A DNA stretch of 64,000 nt from Aphelocoma coerulescens (Eukaryota; Chordata; Aves; Passeriformes; Corvidae). Of this stretch, positions 26,260-38,672 are shown one piece after another. The stretch lies in assembly GCF_041296385.1 (NCBI RefSeq), contig NC_091018.1:2363501-2427500 (forward strand), given 5' to 3'. A program made the translations under genes and the position numbers. A model generated the notes under the pieces. It saw only the letters and a list, made by a program, of their open reading frames with translations. It was not told the DNA's origin and ran no database searches. Numbering within the stretch: the stretch's first letter is position 1; every line of letters begins with the position of its first letter.

Positions 26260-27534
26260 GTAACTTTTTACCTCCGATTTACATTTGAGTCACTGCACAC
26301 ACAACATCAATATATTAATAAACCTGTCAGGTCAAACTGAATGGTTCAAGGCAGCTCCTCTTTATGGTAAAGACAAAGAATCAGCCAGAAGATGGATACT
26401 TTTGAATATGACAGGAGAAAATGTATCTTAATCAACTTCTATTCTTCTACATTTTGATACATTTTGAAATATGAAAGCCTTAGTTTCAATTCAAACGTGT
26501 TCTGTTTTTTTTTCCAAAACAAATTTATGGTCAATTTGTATTTACAGGAAACACTGTTTAAACATTGTGGGTCACTTTTGAAAATGATTATAATGGTGAA
26601 AAGGGGAGGGCATGACCCCAGTGTGAACATTTTTAGTCCTGGAACTTCTCCCTGTGTGTCAGAAGAGCTCACAGGGTGAGGTTGTCTGTCAGGAAGAGAT
26701 GAAGGAGGGAGATACAAGAAGGAAAAAGATGCAAATTGGAAGGAACAAATAATAGGGAAGAAAAACTAATTATCTGTGTTCCTCCAACTCCCATTCCCCA
26801 TCTACTGCTCTAATGACAAAGGAGCTGGAAGTTCCTGAAAGTAACACCCTGGATTTATCACAGGTACATTCCTGTGGGCAAACACAGACTGAGCAAGTCA
26901 GATTTCAATCACAAGAAAATTAGTACCTGCAAAATATCAAAATGAAAATTGCTCCTTTTCCTAATATATATGGTTTTTGATCTGAAATATAACGTTGCTT
27001 GTTCTTATTAACTTTCACAGTTTGATAACTCCTAATAAATTGTGTTCAAGTGCAAGAATCTGATCCAAAATTTGAACTTGGGAGAAGGATTCGATGTGCC
27101 ACACTTTGGCTTTGCACTGATGTGTGTGCTAGGCCTGAAAATTAAATATTTGTTAGTGGTACCAGCTGACCTGGCTGGATGGAGTGGTATTGACTGACTC
27201 TGACTGGCAGCCTCCAGTCCTTGGCTGAAGACCTGGCAGCTGTGATGTGAGAGCCCGGAGCAGGGAAGTGTAAAGGTCACAAAACCTCTGGTGTCCCTTA
27301 CGAGCCCCTGGAGGGACCATTCCCAGGAGTCTGCCTGCCTGCTAGGTGGGAGTACAGAAAGAAGTGGAACAGTTCTGTGTGAGGGAAGTGAAATGTAGCC
27401 ATGTTCATGGATCTGAATAAGAAATCTTCCTCTCCTTCTGTGTTTTGCGCTGGCTCCCAGAGCACCTTTTATTTCCTTTCACATTTTTACAGGTTAGCAT
27501 CTCTCCTTTCTTCAGGTCTGGTTTGGTTGTTTTT

Positions 27535-27536
<2 letters not shown>
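26260..27536. other. Unannotated non-coding stretch
   Basis: No gene or recognised repeat. Short open frames on both strands have no known motifs. Confidence 0.5.

Positions 27537-27568
<32 letters not shown>
27537..27568. repeat. Poly-T tract (T32)
   Basis: Thirty-two uninterrupted T on the plus strand, preceded by a TTTTGG-rich lead. No TTTATT (reverse-strand polyadenylation signal) follows closely, so it does not look like the tail of a minus-strand retrocopy. Confidence 0.9.
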
Positions 27569-27569
<1 letters not shown>

Positions 27570-30500
27570 TGAGCCCTGCACGTTACACTCTAAAAAAGAA
27601 TAAAAAGGGTACAATTCTCCCCAGGCGAGGTTTCTGCCTACCCAATAATCCCTCTGACATGCTGCTTTCCCAGGCACTTGCTGTGCATGAGTGCAGGATT
27701 TTACAGAGGCAGAGCAGCACAGGAGTGCTGGAGGCATTCTCCTAACGAGCTGTCCAGGTTACTTTCACATTCTCTATTTTATATGCCTCCCTGACTCAGG
27801 AAAAGCCAAATACCAGGATCTCCCTGCCATTTCTTTCCATGCAGATTTTAAAGAGAGAAGAGCCTGGTTCTGCCCTGAACTCATCCAGCCTTTGATTTTA
27901 GTGTGAAAACAAACAGCAACGTGCCCTCGTACATGAGCAATGAGTGCTCACATCTTTAATATTTGGTGTGATGATTCCATTCCAAACAGCACATCCAAAT
28001 TCATTTCTCCCATGACTATTTTATTACCTTTTTATAAAGTAAAAATAAATTCATCTTTTCCACTGATCATGGAAAAGCGAGGAAGCAGAACTTAATATGT
28101 TGTTTTCTTCCTTTCCTACAAATCATGCAGTGATAAGTGAAACAAAAGCATATTCATGTGGGAACGTGAAGCCTGAATAAACCTTGTTTTGAGCTCCTGA
28201 ACTCAATTGTCTTTATTTTTACTTTGCATGTTTTCTGACAATATCCACAGCTGCTAAAACCCAAATACATTTCTGAAGTGAAGATATAAGCAAGGACCTG
28301 TTCCCAATGTCATTTAGTAACTCAGAAAATAATAGTAAAGTCTTAGGAGGACAAGATTGAGGCTCTATTTCTTCCTCAGCTCAATGTGATTTTATGAGAG
28401 GGTCTTCAAAATGTGATTACAGCATTATACAGTGAATTTTGTATAAAAGTATCACTGCTTCCCTTAGAAAGTGATTGCACAGATTAATGCTTTAATTCAT
28501 CCTTTATATCGAAAGTAGAGAGCAACACAACTGGAATGTCTACTTGGAAATGGAGAAAAATGTATATGAATGTGAATTTTCTTACTGAGAAGTCTAATGG
28601 CCCAGAGAAGAAGTGATTCACTCAATAAATTGAATAAGGTTGTATTTTCCATAGCTATCACCTGTTATTTCACTCTTCTGGAGGGGAAAAATTAATCTGG
28701 TCTTAAGGGGGCTGATATGGAAGGAAAAGAGGGATGGAGTGTGTGCAAAACAGCACTGGAGCTGACACTGGATTTATATTGTTCCTGTGTAAAAACAAGC
28801 AGGAAAAACCCTCTTCAATAGACTTCTGAAAACATCATTGTCCATGAACACTGGATCTGCTAAAATTATAGCTGAATTTGATGGAGCTAAGTAGTTCATA
28901 TATTCACTATAAAATCTTAGGTCTCTTTTTTTGGTTGTTTTTATGAGCAGATGTTAATTTTTTTAACAGATATTAATGGTTTGAATAACCAAGTTTTTGA
29001 AGTAATTTTGACTTGCAGAGTTCACGAGTAGCTAGGTAGGTACTGAGTGCTGGAGGTTGGGATTCTGGGGTAAATCAGATAAACTCACAGCAGTAAAGCC
29101 CTTCCAGCACAAACAGTTTTGTTTGTGGATTTTACTTTCCTTTTGCAAATACTGGTGCATAGTTCTTGGAAATTAACTTTGCACAAAATGGCAATAGTCA
29201 CTCAAATGTTCACGAGAATCAAACACCCCAAAGGACCTGAGCATGGCCTCAAAGAAGTGATTTAATAAAATCAGCTGAATATTCAGATCGACTGTTTTCC
29301 CCAAGAAAATGGTTATGCCTTGGACAGAACCTTAATAGTGACAATTTTTATAAGTACCTCTGGAACTTTAAAGTGATGTCTTTGCCTGGGGGCACTCATG
29401 AATTCAATCATAGCCAGCTTTTGGGAAGATTTTATTCCAAAAAAAAAAAAAAAAAAGTGATGGAGAATGGCATAGTTTACACAAAGTAAAAATATCTCAG
29501 ACTCTTAAAGCTTGAGGGAATGCAATTGCAAATCCCGTGGAGTCCATTGGATCAGGAGCAGAGGTACAACTGCACATCTCCCAGCTCAGTGTCTGTGCTG
29601 GGTGAGGCCAGGAGTTTCCCTTTGGTTCTGATCATATCCACCTGGAAAACCTCACCTCGGCAGAAAAGCCACTTGTGAGGCACTGCTGTTTACATTGGCA
29701 CGGGGAGGTGTGGCTGCCTTAGCTCCGTTTGTGATGGTGATGTGTTCCTGTGCTCACGCCTCTCCTCCAGCTGTGCTTTGCAGCCTGTGCATCTCATCAC
29801 CACAGACATCTCTCAGCCGTGGGGCCTCCCAAAAATTCTTCCTGAAGTCCTTTTCCTTAAGATGAAAAGAGCTCATCACTGAAGAATACATGTTTTATTC
29901 CAGATTCCTCTGCTATTTCTTTATACGTAAGGCTTAAAAGAAAAAATCATTTTTGAAAGTTTTCCTTTAAAATTATGAGGTTTGTGATGGTGAAATCTCA
30001 GAGTTAGTTCTGCAAATGAGGTTCAAGATACCAGTCCTTGAGCAATCCATGATCCCAAACCTAATTTAGTTTTCAGAAATCAGTTTCCACTAAACCATAT
30101 TCCATAATGTGACCACATTGCAGCTAGCAATAACAAAACCACAAGATTTACCAGGATTACCCTGGGTGTAAAAAATAATCCTAAACTATGAAATGACAGA
30201 ACATGGAGAACTATTCTTTATCCCAAATCTATGCAGTAGATTTTATTTTTCTTCATAGATGTTCAGCATTTAAAAATGGTTTATTTGAAATCCAAAAGCG
30301 AAGAAAGAATCCAGATAACTGCTAGATGCATATTTAGTTTTTAAATACAAGCATAATTTTGCATTGCAGTTTAATGGGATTTCAAAGTACAGTTTGAAGG
30401 TGCCTTTCAAATCCCTGTATAATTAGTAAGTTTAAATTTAGATAAACATGCATTAAAGCTTGGAAGGATCATCAACAACTTTGTATTTAAGGTCCAGATA

Positions 30501-31224
30501 TTAAATTAGGGTTTTTTCACTGAAAGTAGCCATAAGAGATCTAAATGATGCCAGTATAATATTTTATTAGAGTCTACTCTGTCATTTAGCATCTGGAAAC
30601 TTCTTCCAAAAGGTTGCCATGTTTTCTGGATAGAGCTGAAAGGAATGAAAAAAATCTGGAAGTGTTTATTTACATATTTCCTCTCTCACCTTCTATTTGT
30701 CCCGAGCAGTTGTGTGGGAATGGGAGGACAAAGGTGTGACCCCTCTCTGCTGAACTTGGCAATTATTTTCACTGCTTCTGTGAGTTTTTGAATAGAGAGC
30801 TTGTAGAGACCTCCTGTTGCTCAGCCCATGTGTACTGCTTTTTAACGTTGCTCTGAAACAGCACTTGCACAAATCAATGAAAACAGGGTTAAAATTTAAT
30901 CAAAGACATTGTGGATACAATTTGTTCAAAAAACTTTCCAGGTGATACTCGAGATCATGTCCTTTCACAGGAAAACTCCTCTTCAATGTTTGTTATGCAA
31001 ACTCATGCTTAACATTCTCAGGAGTGACCAACCAATTTGTTCAGAAGGTTTTATCCATTATTTTAATTCATCTGTTGCCATCTCAACTAAGACCAAATTA
31101 ATCCCCTTTTCAAACAGCAGTTGTGGCAGTGTTGGATGTTTAGAGATTGCAGTTCATAACCATGTATTCATCTGGACTGAATGATCATTTTAGGTCCCTT
31201 TCAAATGAAATAGTCTCTTCTTTT
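27569..31224. other. Unannotated non-coding stretch
   Basis: Nothing recognised. There is an A18 run at 29439-29456. A somewhat GC-richer patch at about 29520-29850 has no open frame or transposon wording that I recognise. Confidence 0.5.
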
Positions 31225-31700
31225 CTACATGAATAGAGTACTGTAGCTGTCTGTCCCGAGTCATGAAAGCACATTCTTGACGTAATTAAATCACTTTAAA
31301 ATACAATAAAAAGTCAGTGACTGCAAATGTTGCACTCCCAATTTAGAGCGTTACGTGAGACATGGGCTTTGAAATAATGCAGCTCAGAAAAAATGACAAA
31401 TGTGTGAATAACCTTTGAACCAGCCCTGGTGGCTCTTTTATTTCACATCTCACCCATTTAGATTCAATGGGTTTATTTTGTTTTTTTTCTGAGACATCTT
31501 AGCCAATATGGTAACTCTTGGTATATTCTTTTTAAACTGTAGCATTGTGCTTCTGCGAATCCTGCCAAAACAGATGATTAATTCCATTTAGATTGTCTGG
31601 GCTTTGTGATATTTTTTCTTTTAATGTCAACTACTGAAGTGCCAATAAAACATGACAAACCATGGAGCTCATACACATTTATGGCTAGAAATAGTTTTAC
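31225..31700. promoter_or_regulatory. Candidate conserved regulatory block with bZIP-type sites
   Basis: TGACGTAA (31278-31285, CREB/ATF-like, running directly into ATTAAAT) and GTTACGTGAG (31350-31359, PAR-bZIP/E4BP4-like) lie about 70 bases apart. Both contain CpGs in a CpG-poor neighbourhood. Several TTAAT/ATTAA cores follow. No repeat or coding signal interrupts the block. The motifs are seen directly; regulatory function and conservation are inference. Confidence 0.25.
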
Positions 31701-33429
31701 TGCTGAGCTATTAATACAGATCATCAAAGAGAGAGATGAAAGAGGAGTAGGTACAATCTGTTTATCAGACAGAGCCTAATCATGGAGGCTGAAACTGTTA
31801 CTGCTATAGAAAGACCTTTGGTTGGAGCAGACACTAAAAAGAATAGGACATAGAAAATGTAAGAGTAGGCTTAGCAGGGAAACAGCAGAGATGAGCTGAT
31901 CTTACCTGGATTTTACACTAAACGTATGTTTATGAATTAGTAGACTTTCATTCTTTAATTCCTACTTATGTGGCTGAAACTGTCCTAAATTCTCTTAGAA
32001 GAGCTAAGCTTTAGAGATCAGCCATGTGCTCAAATCTGCAAAGAAATAAAACTGCTACTAGAAAGAAAGTGTTCGTCAACTGTCCTGTAAGGTGGTTTTG
32101 TGCATTTTCTGTAATGTTAAGATAGTAAATTTAGACTGTTTCTCCAAGGTGAAATAGTAATTTTTCCTCGCCTGTGCTGTAGAAACAAGGAGTGCCAGAG
32201 TGCTGTAGATAGGAAAGTACTGAAGCAATTGGGATCACTAATCTGCTTTCAGTACTTGAAATTTGGTAGAATGACAGTTAAATGTAGTGCAGAAAGCCCT
32301 TCATGCCTGTAAGAAAATGGAAGTATCATGGTATCATTTTCATTGCATGCTGCATTTACCAGGTGTTTTCCACTGTTTGAGCTGTAATAAGGTGACCTTG
32401 GTTTGCGAGATGTGAGATTCTGGTGGTTCTTTTGACTGAGTTCTGATGATCACAGCAAATGGTGTTTGCACACTGAGCCCTACCAGCCTGCCAGGATGTG
32501 TCCAGCTGACCCAGAACACAGAAACATAAAGGTCCAAATTCAAAAAAAAAGGAATCTGAATAACCTTCTCCTGTCTAAAATACATAATGGTACTCTATTT
32601 GTTAAAGACAAATGAGATTATTAGAATTATGTACTCTATAAATAGCTGTAAAGAGACTGCCTGTACCTAACAAATGTAACATTTCAATGTAGTTATATTT
32701 CACAGCTAGTTACTAAATTCCCTCATGCAAAATACAAATTAATAAATGGGCCTAAATATCACACTGCACACGTCAGCATAATTGTTCATGTGTCCTTTAA
32801 GCATGCTTTGGTTGGAGGTAAAAAAAACTGACTGTGAAAATTTCAGTCATTGCTATTTATAGGTTTAGAATAATACTGGGAGGGCTTTCTTGTCTTTTTG
32901 GTTATTATTACCAAACAAAACTGCTGCATATTGTAAAATTTTTCTAAAATTTAAAGGACAGAAAGGAGGGGAAATGCTAAGACTGATAATAAGAAATTTC
33001 TTGTCACTGTCAGAAACAGCAATATGATTTTAATCACAGATACAAGATGATGATTAAATTTAAGAATTATATATCCAGAAAAAAAATACAGCATAATACC
33101 ATGTTACTACTTTATGTCAACTTACAGTATTTTCCTTAAATATACAATGATGATTTTTTTAATGTGTGTTTTTGGAATTCAGTGCCTCCAGATGACAAAG
33201 TTGCCTGTTGAGATCCTTAATCTGCTAATACAAAGTACCTATCACACATTTATTCCAGGACTGCATATAGTTGAAAACGTATAGTTGAGATATTTGAATG
33301 ATTAGAGAGCTTTCTACAATTGAATCAGAAATTCTAATTTTTTTTTTTTTGTATTCTCAGCAGAGGTAAATCACTGTTAATTATAAAGTATATTTGTTTC
33401 ATATGACATAAGCTACTTTCAAGCTGAGA
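31701..33429. other. Unannotated non-coding stretch
   Basis: AT-rich DNA with no gene, transposon or long simple repeat. A T12 run occurs near 33340. Confidence 0.5.
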
Positions 33430-33700
33430 ACCATCATCATGTTCAGAAAAGGAACTTTACCACTCCTTCCCAAATTATCATATTTTAAACAATTATTTCC
33501 TTAGAACTGTGTAGGCCCAGTGGATTATTCTTGTTGCCAGGATAACCTTTAAGCCCCCGCTTCCCACATTCATTGGATTATCGCCCATTATCTATCATCA
33601 ACAGTTCTCAGACTACCATGGATTCTTATCATAAAACTTTTAATTGAAAATGTTCCAACGGGGATAAGATTTGGAGGCCACCTGTGGAACACTCAGTAAG
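33430..33700. promoter_or_regulatory. Candidate regulatory block with X-box-like site
   Basis: GTTGCCAGGATAAC (33533-33546) has a perfect left half of the RFX X-box and one mismatch in the right half. Nearby are GGATTA cores (33523 and about 33575), scattered CpGs ('cccccgc', 'ttatcgccc') and TAATTG. The look is that of a conserved non-coding element, but only alignment could establish that. Confidence 0.2.
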
Positions 33701-36384
33701 GTATTGAAAACATAATTTGGTAACTCCAGTTGCAAACTACGAATCCTACAAATAAGAAGCTATTTGGCTAACAATGGGTTTGCTTGTAGCTTTGGGGTGT
33801 TTCTGAAGTGATATGCTAAACTGACTCTCTAAAGCAATTAAATTCACTTCTGAAAAATATTAAGACTCGGTCTCCAGCTATCATGGCATAACCAGAAGGA
33901 AATGAGTGTCATGGGAAAACTAAACTCTTCCCTCTCCTGGGCTTCTCTTCAATTATACATTGGTAAGTCACAGGCAAGACACTTATCGACATTTATGAAG
34001 TTTTATGCAAATTTTTCTGGTTGGGAGGTTTATTTTTAACAACAGTTTGAAAAAATTACAATTTATTTGTGCAATTGGGTTCCCCATAAATCATGCACCT
34101 CGTCCATTTTCCTGGGTTTTGTGTGAATCTGTCGTGTTGCTGTGCAGCAGACAACATTTGGTTGAGTTCTTTGTTCTAAATTTGCATCTTAATTCTTGTG
34201 TAAAGGAGTGATTAGGCAAGGTGACAGTTCCTGGAGAGAGGGGAGATGTGTCTGTCCTGGGGAAACAGGAGCGTTGTCTGGGGAGCTGTGCCAGGCAGGA
34301 GACAGAGACAGGGTCAGAGCAGCAGGCTGGGCACTCACAGAGGACCTGTGGCTACTGTGCAGGGAACAGATTTCCAGGCCTTGACAACCTTCTGAATAAC
34401 CTTCCTGGATCAGCAGGGATTATTAAGATTTTGCCACTCTTCAGAAAGCTGCACAATAGGCTGAAACTCGTATGGAAGCAGGGGTTTATCTTGTTACTTG
34501 TTTTTAAGTTGGTTTTGTATTTTTGCCTGGGCTTACTTAGCTATTTTGAATGTTCTCTACAAAAAAAGACCCCAAATATTTTAAATTATTTTGTGATGAA
34601 AGCTAATTTTTGAGTTAAATGTCTTTTGGCCTTTTTAAGAACAACATCAAGGCAAAGCTACTCTAGAAGAATTAGTAATTTAGAGTTAAGTTTCTGTGAG
34701 ATTTTCTTCTGAACAGGTACCTGTTGATGTGATTGATAAAAAAGTAAGGAAAACGAATTCAAAACTGATTTAAGAATTTGTGGTATAATATTTTATTAAG
34801 TCATTAATATATAAAACCACGTAAGGCTGAAAATTTTCTGTTATGTCTATTTTTTACATGCATTTGGGAGTTTGGTTGGTTTGTCAGGTTTCTTTGTTTA
34901 ACACCAGTAGCTTTCACATTAGTTCATTGAAAAGGGTAGTGGTGCTCCTATTTTGATTCTCTTTCCCTGGATCAATAGAAATAATCACGTTTCAAAATTT
35001 CCAATCAGTGATACCCACACAGAAGTTTAGTTGAGCAACAATATCATCCTCACTTCTTGTAAAATTGGGCTCAAAAGCTTAGATTTAGTAATTATCCAGT
35101 TTATCTACTTGTAATTTGTTTGGTGCTTCTTATTCTCATTATACTAAATATTTTTCCCTTCAGTTTCCCCTTGCCAGCAGGTACTGTCATGCAACAAGAG
35201 CATATTTGTAGTAGAATAATAATTTTTTGCAAAGACTTTAGATGCAGGTTATATGTAGAAACACATCTCACAATGAGCTGCTTTTATATGAGATGATATA
35301 AACAACTTTTAATCTGACCCCTGTTTGCTCACCACGTTCTACAAAGAGCATATAATGCCATTTTTTTGTCATCTCAGAGGTGAAGATAGATGGGTTTTGA
35401 GCTTGGCCATGCTCTGTTCTTTAGACAGCTCTTGGTTTGCCATTGGTCAAGAGAAAGATGCTTGTTCACTCCATCAGAGTTCTTTGTTACACCTGCTTTG
35501 CTCGTTCCAATTTGTTTTGCTGTCTTGTGTTTGTAGCTAAACCTGGTGTGAGGAATGAGGAGCTCATGAAGCTCATTATGCTTCACTTGATTTGAAAATT
35601 AAATTTTGCGATTTGAGACTTGTAAACACTTTTGAGAAGCATTGCTTCCTGTAATGGAAAACAGCACATTCCTACAGTCTTGTTAGGAAATAAATTTGTA
35701 TCATGAATCTTTAATAAGTCATTCAATATGTTGTGCCCTTGGGCTATTGATATACCAGGAATTGTACCTGTAATCTGGAAAAAAAATGTGCAATTTGGAA
35801 ATCTTTTTTTCTTTCCAAGACATGTAACAATCTGAATCTTATTAGGTTGGTAATAAGCCACAGCTATTTCAGCCTTTTCTTCTTACTCTAAAGCTTCTCA
35901 AAGACAGAATGCTTTTTGTCATGTCTGCTTCCCAGCACTAAATCTTGGCACGTTTGTTTCAGCAGAACTGAAAAGAGAGCACAATTCTATTAAGTATCAC
36001 ACTTTCCAGTATATATTGCATATATTTTCAGTATCCTTTGGGGTTTTTGGTTGAGTCAGTTATTGAATCAGACTTTCAGGAGACCAGGCAGTGGACAGGC
36101 TCCTGCCCACACACCTTCCAGGTGTACATGAAGTACTTATTAACAAAAGGTGGAGAAGTCCAGGTTCTTTTTCCAGAGGTCTAATGTAGAACTTAACCTG
36201 TTATCTGTGGATAACAAGACAATTTGTGCATAACAACTCTCTTGCAGAGCCTCTTGAAAAGATGCTTTTTTTCTTTGAAAACCCCCTGTATTTTATGGGC
36301 TGACATGCAGCCCCATTTAAGAATGTTTTTTAACGATTGGAATCAATAGATATAAGAAAATCTAGGTGAAGTATAATCGTTTCA
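33701..36384. other. Unannotated non-coding stretch
   Basis: No gene is recognised. An open frame of 130 codons (plus, 34221-34613) lies partly in a GC-richer patch and overlaps a 62-codon frame in another phase. It has no recognised motif and is of chance length. Confidence 0.5.
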
Positions 36385-36392
36385 ATACTATA

Positions 36393-36435
<43 letters not shown>
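36385..36435. repeat. (TG)n(TA)n compound microsatellite
   Basis: About five TG units run into roughly 17 TA units. Alternating purine-pyrimidine repeats of this type mutate quickly and would be length-polymorphic. Confidence 0.93.
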
Positions 36436-36439
<4 letters not shown>

Positions 36440-37530
36440 AGAACTGTTATTTTTCCAGAAGGTTTTAGAACTTTTAGACCTGGAAATTAGATAATTAGAT
36501 TTTAGAAATTGTTTACCTGGAGTTAGAAATGAAGCTTGTCCTATTTAAATGGCCTCTGGCTAATTTTTCAGAAACCCAGATTGTTTTACTTACACTTTAT
36601 TTCACCAAACTATTTCTGACTTTTATTTTTCTCAACTGAAAAGTAGAGATAGCTGCAATATTCTCCTTTGGTCTTTTCTGAGATTAAAATTCCTCAGGTA
36701 GAAATTACTCCTAAAATAACCCCAGTACTTTTATTTATTCCATGGACATTTTTCTTTTCAGAAAGAGGAACCATGAAAAACAGATGATATCCTTCATCTT
36801 TACAAGGGCCTCTTAAACTCATAAAGAACTCAGCATTTTCCTCCAGCCAAACAGTACTTAACTCTGTCTTTCCTTGTACATATTTCTCTTGACCTCTCAT
36901 CCCTGCCATTGCTTTCCTCCACAGATGTCTTGGAACACAATGTCTAAAACTCCTATTTTAGCAGAAATTCTCTCCGTGCTGTGTGAATAGGGATCACTTC
37001 ATATATCTGCAACTATGAACTCCTGTTTGTAGATCCCACTGTGATATTTGCCTTCACCAGTGTCATGACATTGACTCGTGCTTTGCCCAGACTCAAACAC
37101 TGCCTAGATGTTTTTCTGAAGAACTTCCATCTGATCTTTGATCCTTTATTTGTATTTGCAAAACTGATTAGCTCTGCTTCAGTAGTTCCTTCATACATTG
37201 AAATATGCTTTTAGAAATGTGAGTGTAGGTGCAGTGCACAAGTATGGAAGTGGAATTAATGCATATTAGCAGTAGTTCTTGATTATGACTAGTCACAATG
37301 CTAATAAATATATTGGGGAGTTTGTGAGTTTCAGTGAATTTTTGTCTTGCCCTTAGCTCAGTTAAATGTCTGAAATGCTCCCAGAAGGCAGACTCTGAAG
37401 TTGCAATGTCAGGCTGAATTAAGTAATTAAGGACAGAAGCAGACCCAAGGCTCCTGTGCAAGACATTTAATTTTGGTTTCAAGCTCCATGCAAGAAATTG
37501 TTGGGTTTTGGTTGGCATGGGAGGAAGACT
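36436..37530. other. Unannotated non-coding stretch
   Basis: No gene or recognised repeat. Open frames (up to 116 codons, minus 37168-37518) have no known motifs. Confidence 0.5.
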
Positions 37531-37876
37531 CAGTTAGTTCAGCCTCGAGAAGAGAGGGCTCCAGGGAGACCTTAGAGCCCCTTCCAGGGCCTAAAGAGTC
37601 TACAGGAGAGCTGGAGAGGGACTTTGGACAAGGACAAACTGACAGAAGGCAGATTTAATTAGATATTAGGAAGAAATTTTTCCCTGTGAGAGTGGAGAGG
37701 CCTGGCACAGGGTGCCCAGAGAGGCTGTGGCTGCCCCATCCCTGGAAGTGTCCAAGGCCAGGCTGGACAGGGCTTAGAGCAATCTGGGATACTGGAAGGT
37801 GTCCCTGCCCATGGCAGGGGACTGGAACAAGGTGATCTTCAAAGTCCCTCAACCCAAACTGTTCTACAATTCAAAG
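37531..37876 (+). mobile_element. CR1 LINE 3' end, 5'-truncated (about 345 bp)
   Basis: Sense-orientation CR1 3' end. Landmarks are 'agttcagcctcgagaagag' (about 37535), 'ggctccagggagacctta' (about 37557), 'agctggagagggactttgga' (about 37609), 'gatattaggaagaaattttt' (about 37663), 'ccatccctggaagtgtccaa' (about 37736) and 'ggtgtccctgcccatggcag' (about 37798). The tail has decayed to 'ctgttctacaattca'. Relative to the general avian CR1 3' end, a piece seems missing between about 37635 and 37650, where the remembered consensus is longer. No coding region remains. Confidence 0.94.
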
Positions 37877-38099
37877 TTTGTGTTTAATTGTGCAGCAGGT
37901 AAAGTTCACGTAAAAAAAATCCCATTCCATGTGTGCAGTGTGGGCTTTGAGTGACTGTTGTGAGCAGGGAGCACACCCAAGGTACAAAGTGCGAAGAGAG
38001 GACCCTCGTGTGGGGAAGATGGGCTGGGTAATTCAAAAGGCTTTGCCTGAGCATTTCAGCTCCTGACTTCCACATAGGAATTCTGTCTTTGCTAATAAG
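37877..38099. other. Short unannotated gap
   Basis: Between the CR1 copy and the dyad-rich block nothing is recognised. Confidence 0.5.
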
Positions 38100-38300
38100 C
38101 TGAAATCTTCCCCTGGCAGTGAATGCTTGTATTGAGTCACATTAACTTCTGCAGCTATTCACTATGTAAATTGGGGGGGTTGCCATGGCAACCTGCTGCA
38201 TAAAACAGCCATCCATGCAAGCCCAACAGGCCTGTCTGATGTCGAACCCTGTGGTGTTCGGGATCTGCTTTGATCCCAAGGAGCCAGTGTCAGATACGTG
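38100..38300. promoter_or_regulatory. Dyad-rich candidate regulatory element
   Basis: Four dyads lie within 100 bases. They are the X-box palindrome (38179-38192), the 10-base palindrome ACAGGCCTGT (38226-38235), CGAAC/GTTCG with an 8-base loop (38243-38260) and GGGATC/GATCCC with a 6-base loop (38260-38277). Such density is unusual for this window. It is best read as a multi-site enhancer or silencer candidate; a relic of an old palindromic or tRNA-derived element is an alternative. Confidence 0.3.
38179..38192. promoter_or_regulatory. Perfect RFX X-box palindrome
   Basis: GTTGCCATGGCAAC is a perfect 14-base palindrome and fits the X-box consensus GTNRCC-N(0-3)-RGYAAC bound by RFX winged-helix factors as homo- or heterodimers. 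X-boxes occur in promoters and enhancers of ciliary and neural genes and of MHC class II genes. No gene or transcription start is visible beside this one, so it would have to act at a distance. The sequence match is exact; binding in vivo is inference. Confidence 0.5.
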
Positions 38301-38621
38301 GTGAAGGAGACAATACTGCACAGACATCCTGCTCTGTGTGCAATCAGAGAGCATTTCTTCTTTGTGAGGTGAAACCCACAACCCACTCTTCCTTTACATG
38401 GACAACAATACCCACACATTTAGTTTTTGGAAGAGTATTTTCTTTTACATTGAAACTAAGGCAAATGATAATTTGTGACAATTAACTGTGACCTTTGGTG
38501 TTTTGTAATGAGATAACTCTTAACAGGTTTTTTTTTTCCTAGTGAGGGATAAATTATTTTGTGATTAAATTAATTTCTCCATTATATTCATTGAATATGT
38601 TTTGTATTAATTACCCTATCA

Positions 38622-38624
<3 letters not shown>
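38301..38624. other. Unannotated gap
   Basis: No gene or recognised repeat. The DNA becomes AT-rich towards the poly-T tract. Confidence 0.5.

Positions 38625-38667
<43 letters not shown>
38625..38667. repeat. Poly-T tract (T43)
   Basis: Forty-three uninterrupted T on the plus strand. No reverse-strand polyadenylation hexamer lies just to its right, so a retrocopy tail is not supported. The exact length in any assembly at such a run is unreliable. Confidence 0.9.

Positions 38668-38672
<5 letters not shown>

Noticed and set aside
29439..29456. A18 run as a possible retrocopy tail; likewise A17 at 45054-45070.
   Set aside because: No polyadenylation hexamer in the 10-30 bases before either run.
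34221..34613. Open frame of 130 codons on the plus strand with a hydrophobic stretch near its end.
   Set aside because: Length is at chance level, another frame overlaps it, and there is no known domain.
38179..38277. Reverse strand of the dyad block reads 'gggttcgacatc', like a tRNA-derived SINE B-box.
   Set aside because: Two mismatches, no A-box at the proper spacing, and no SINE body or tail.
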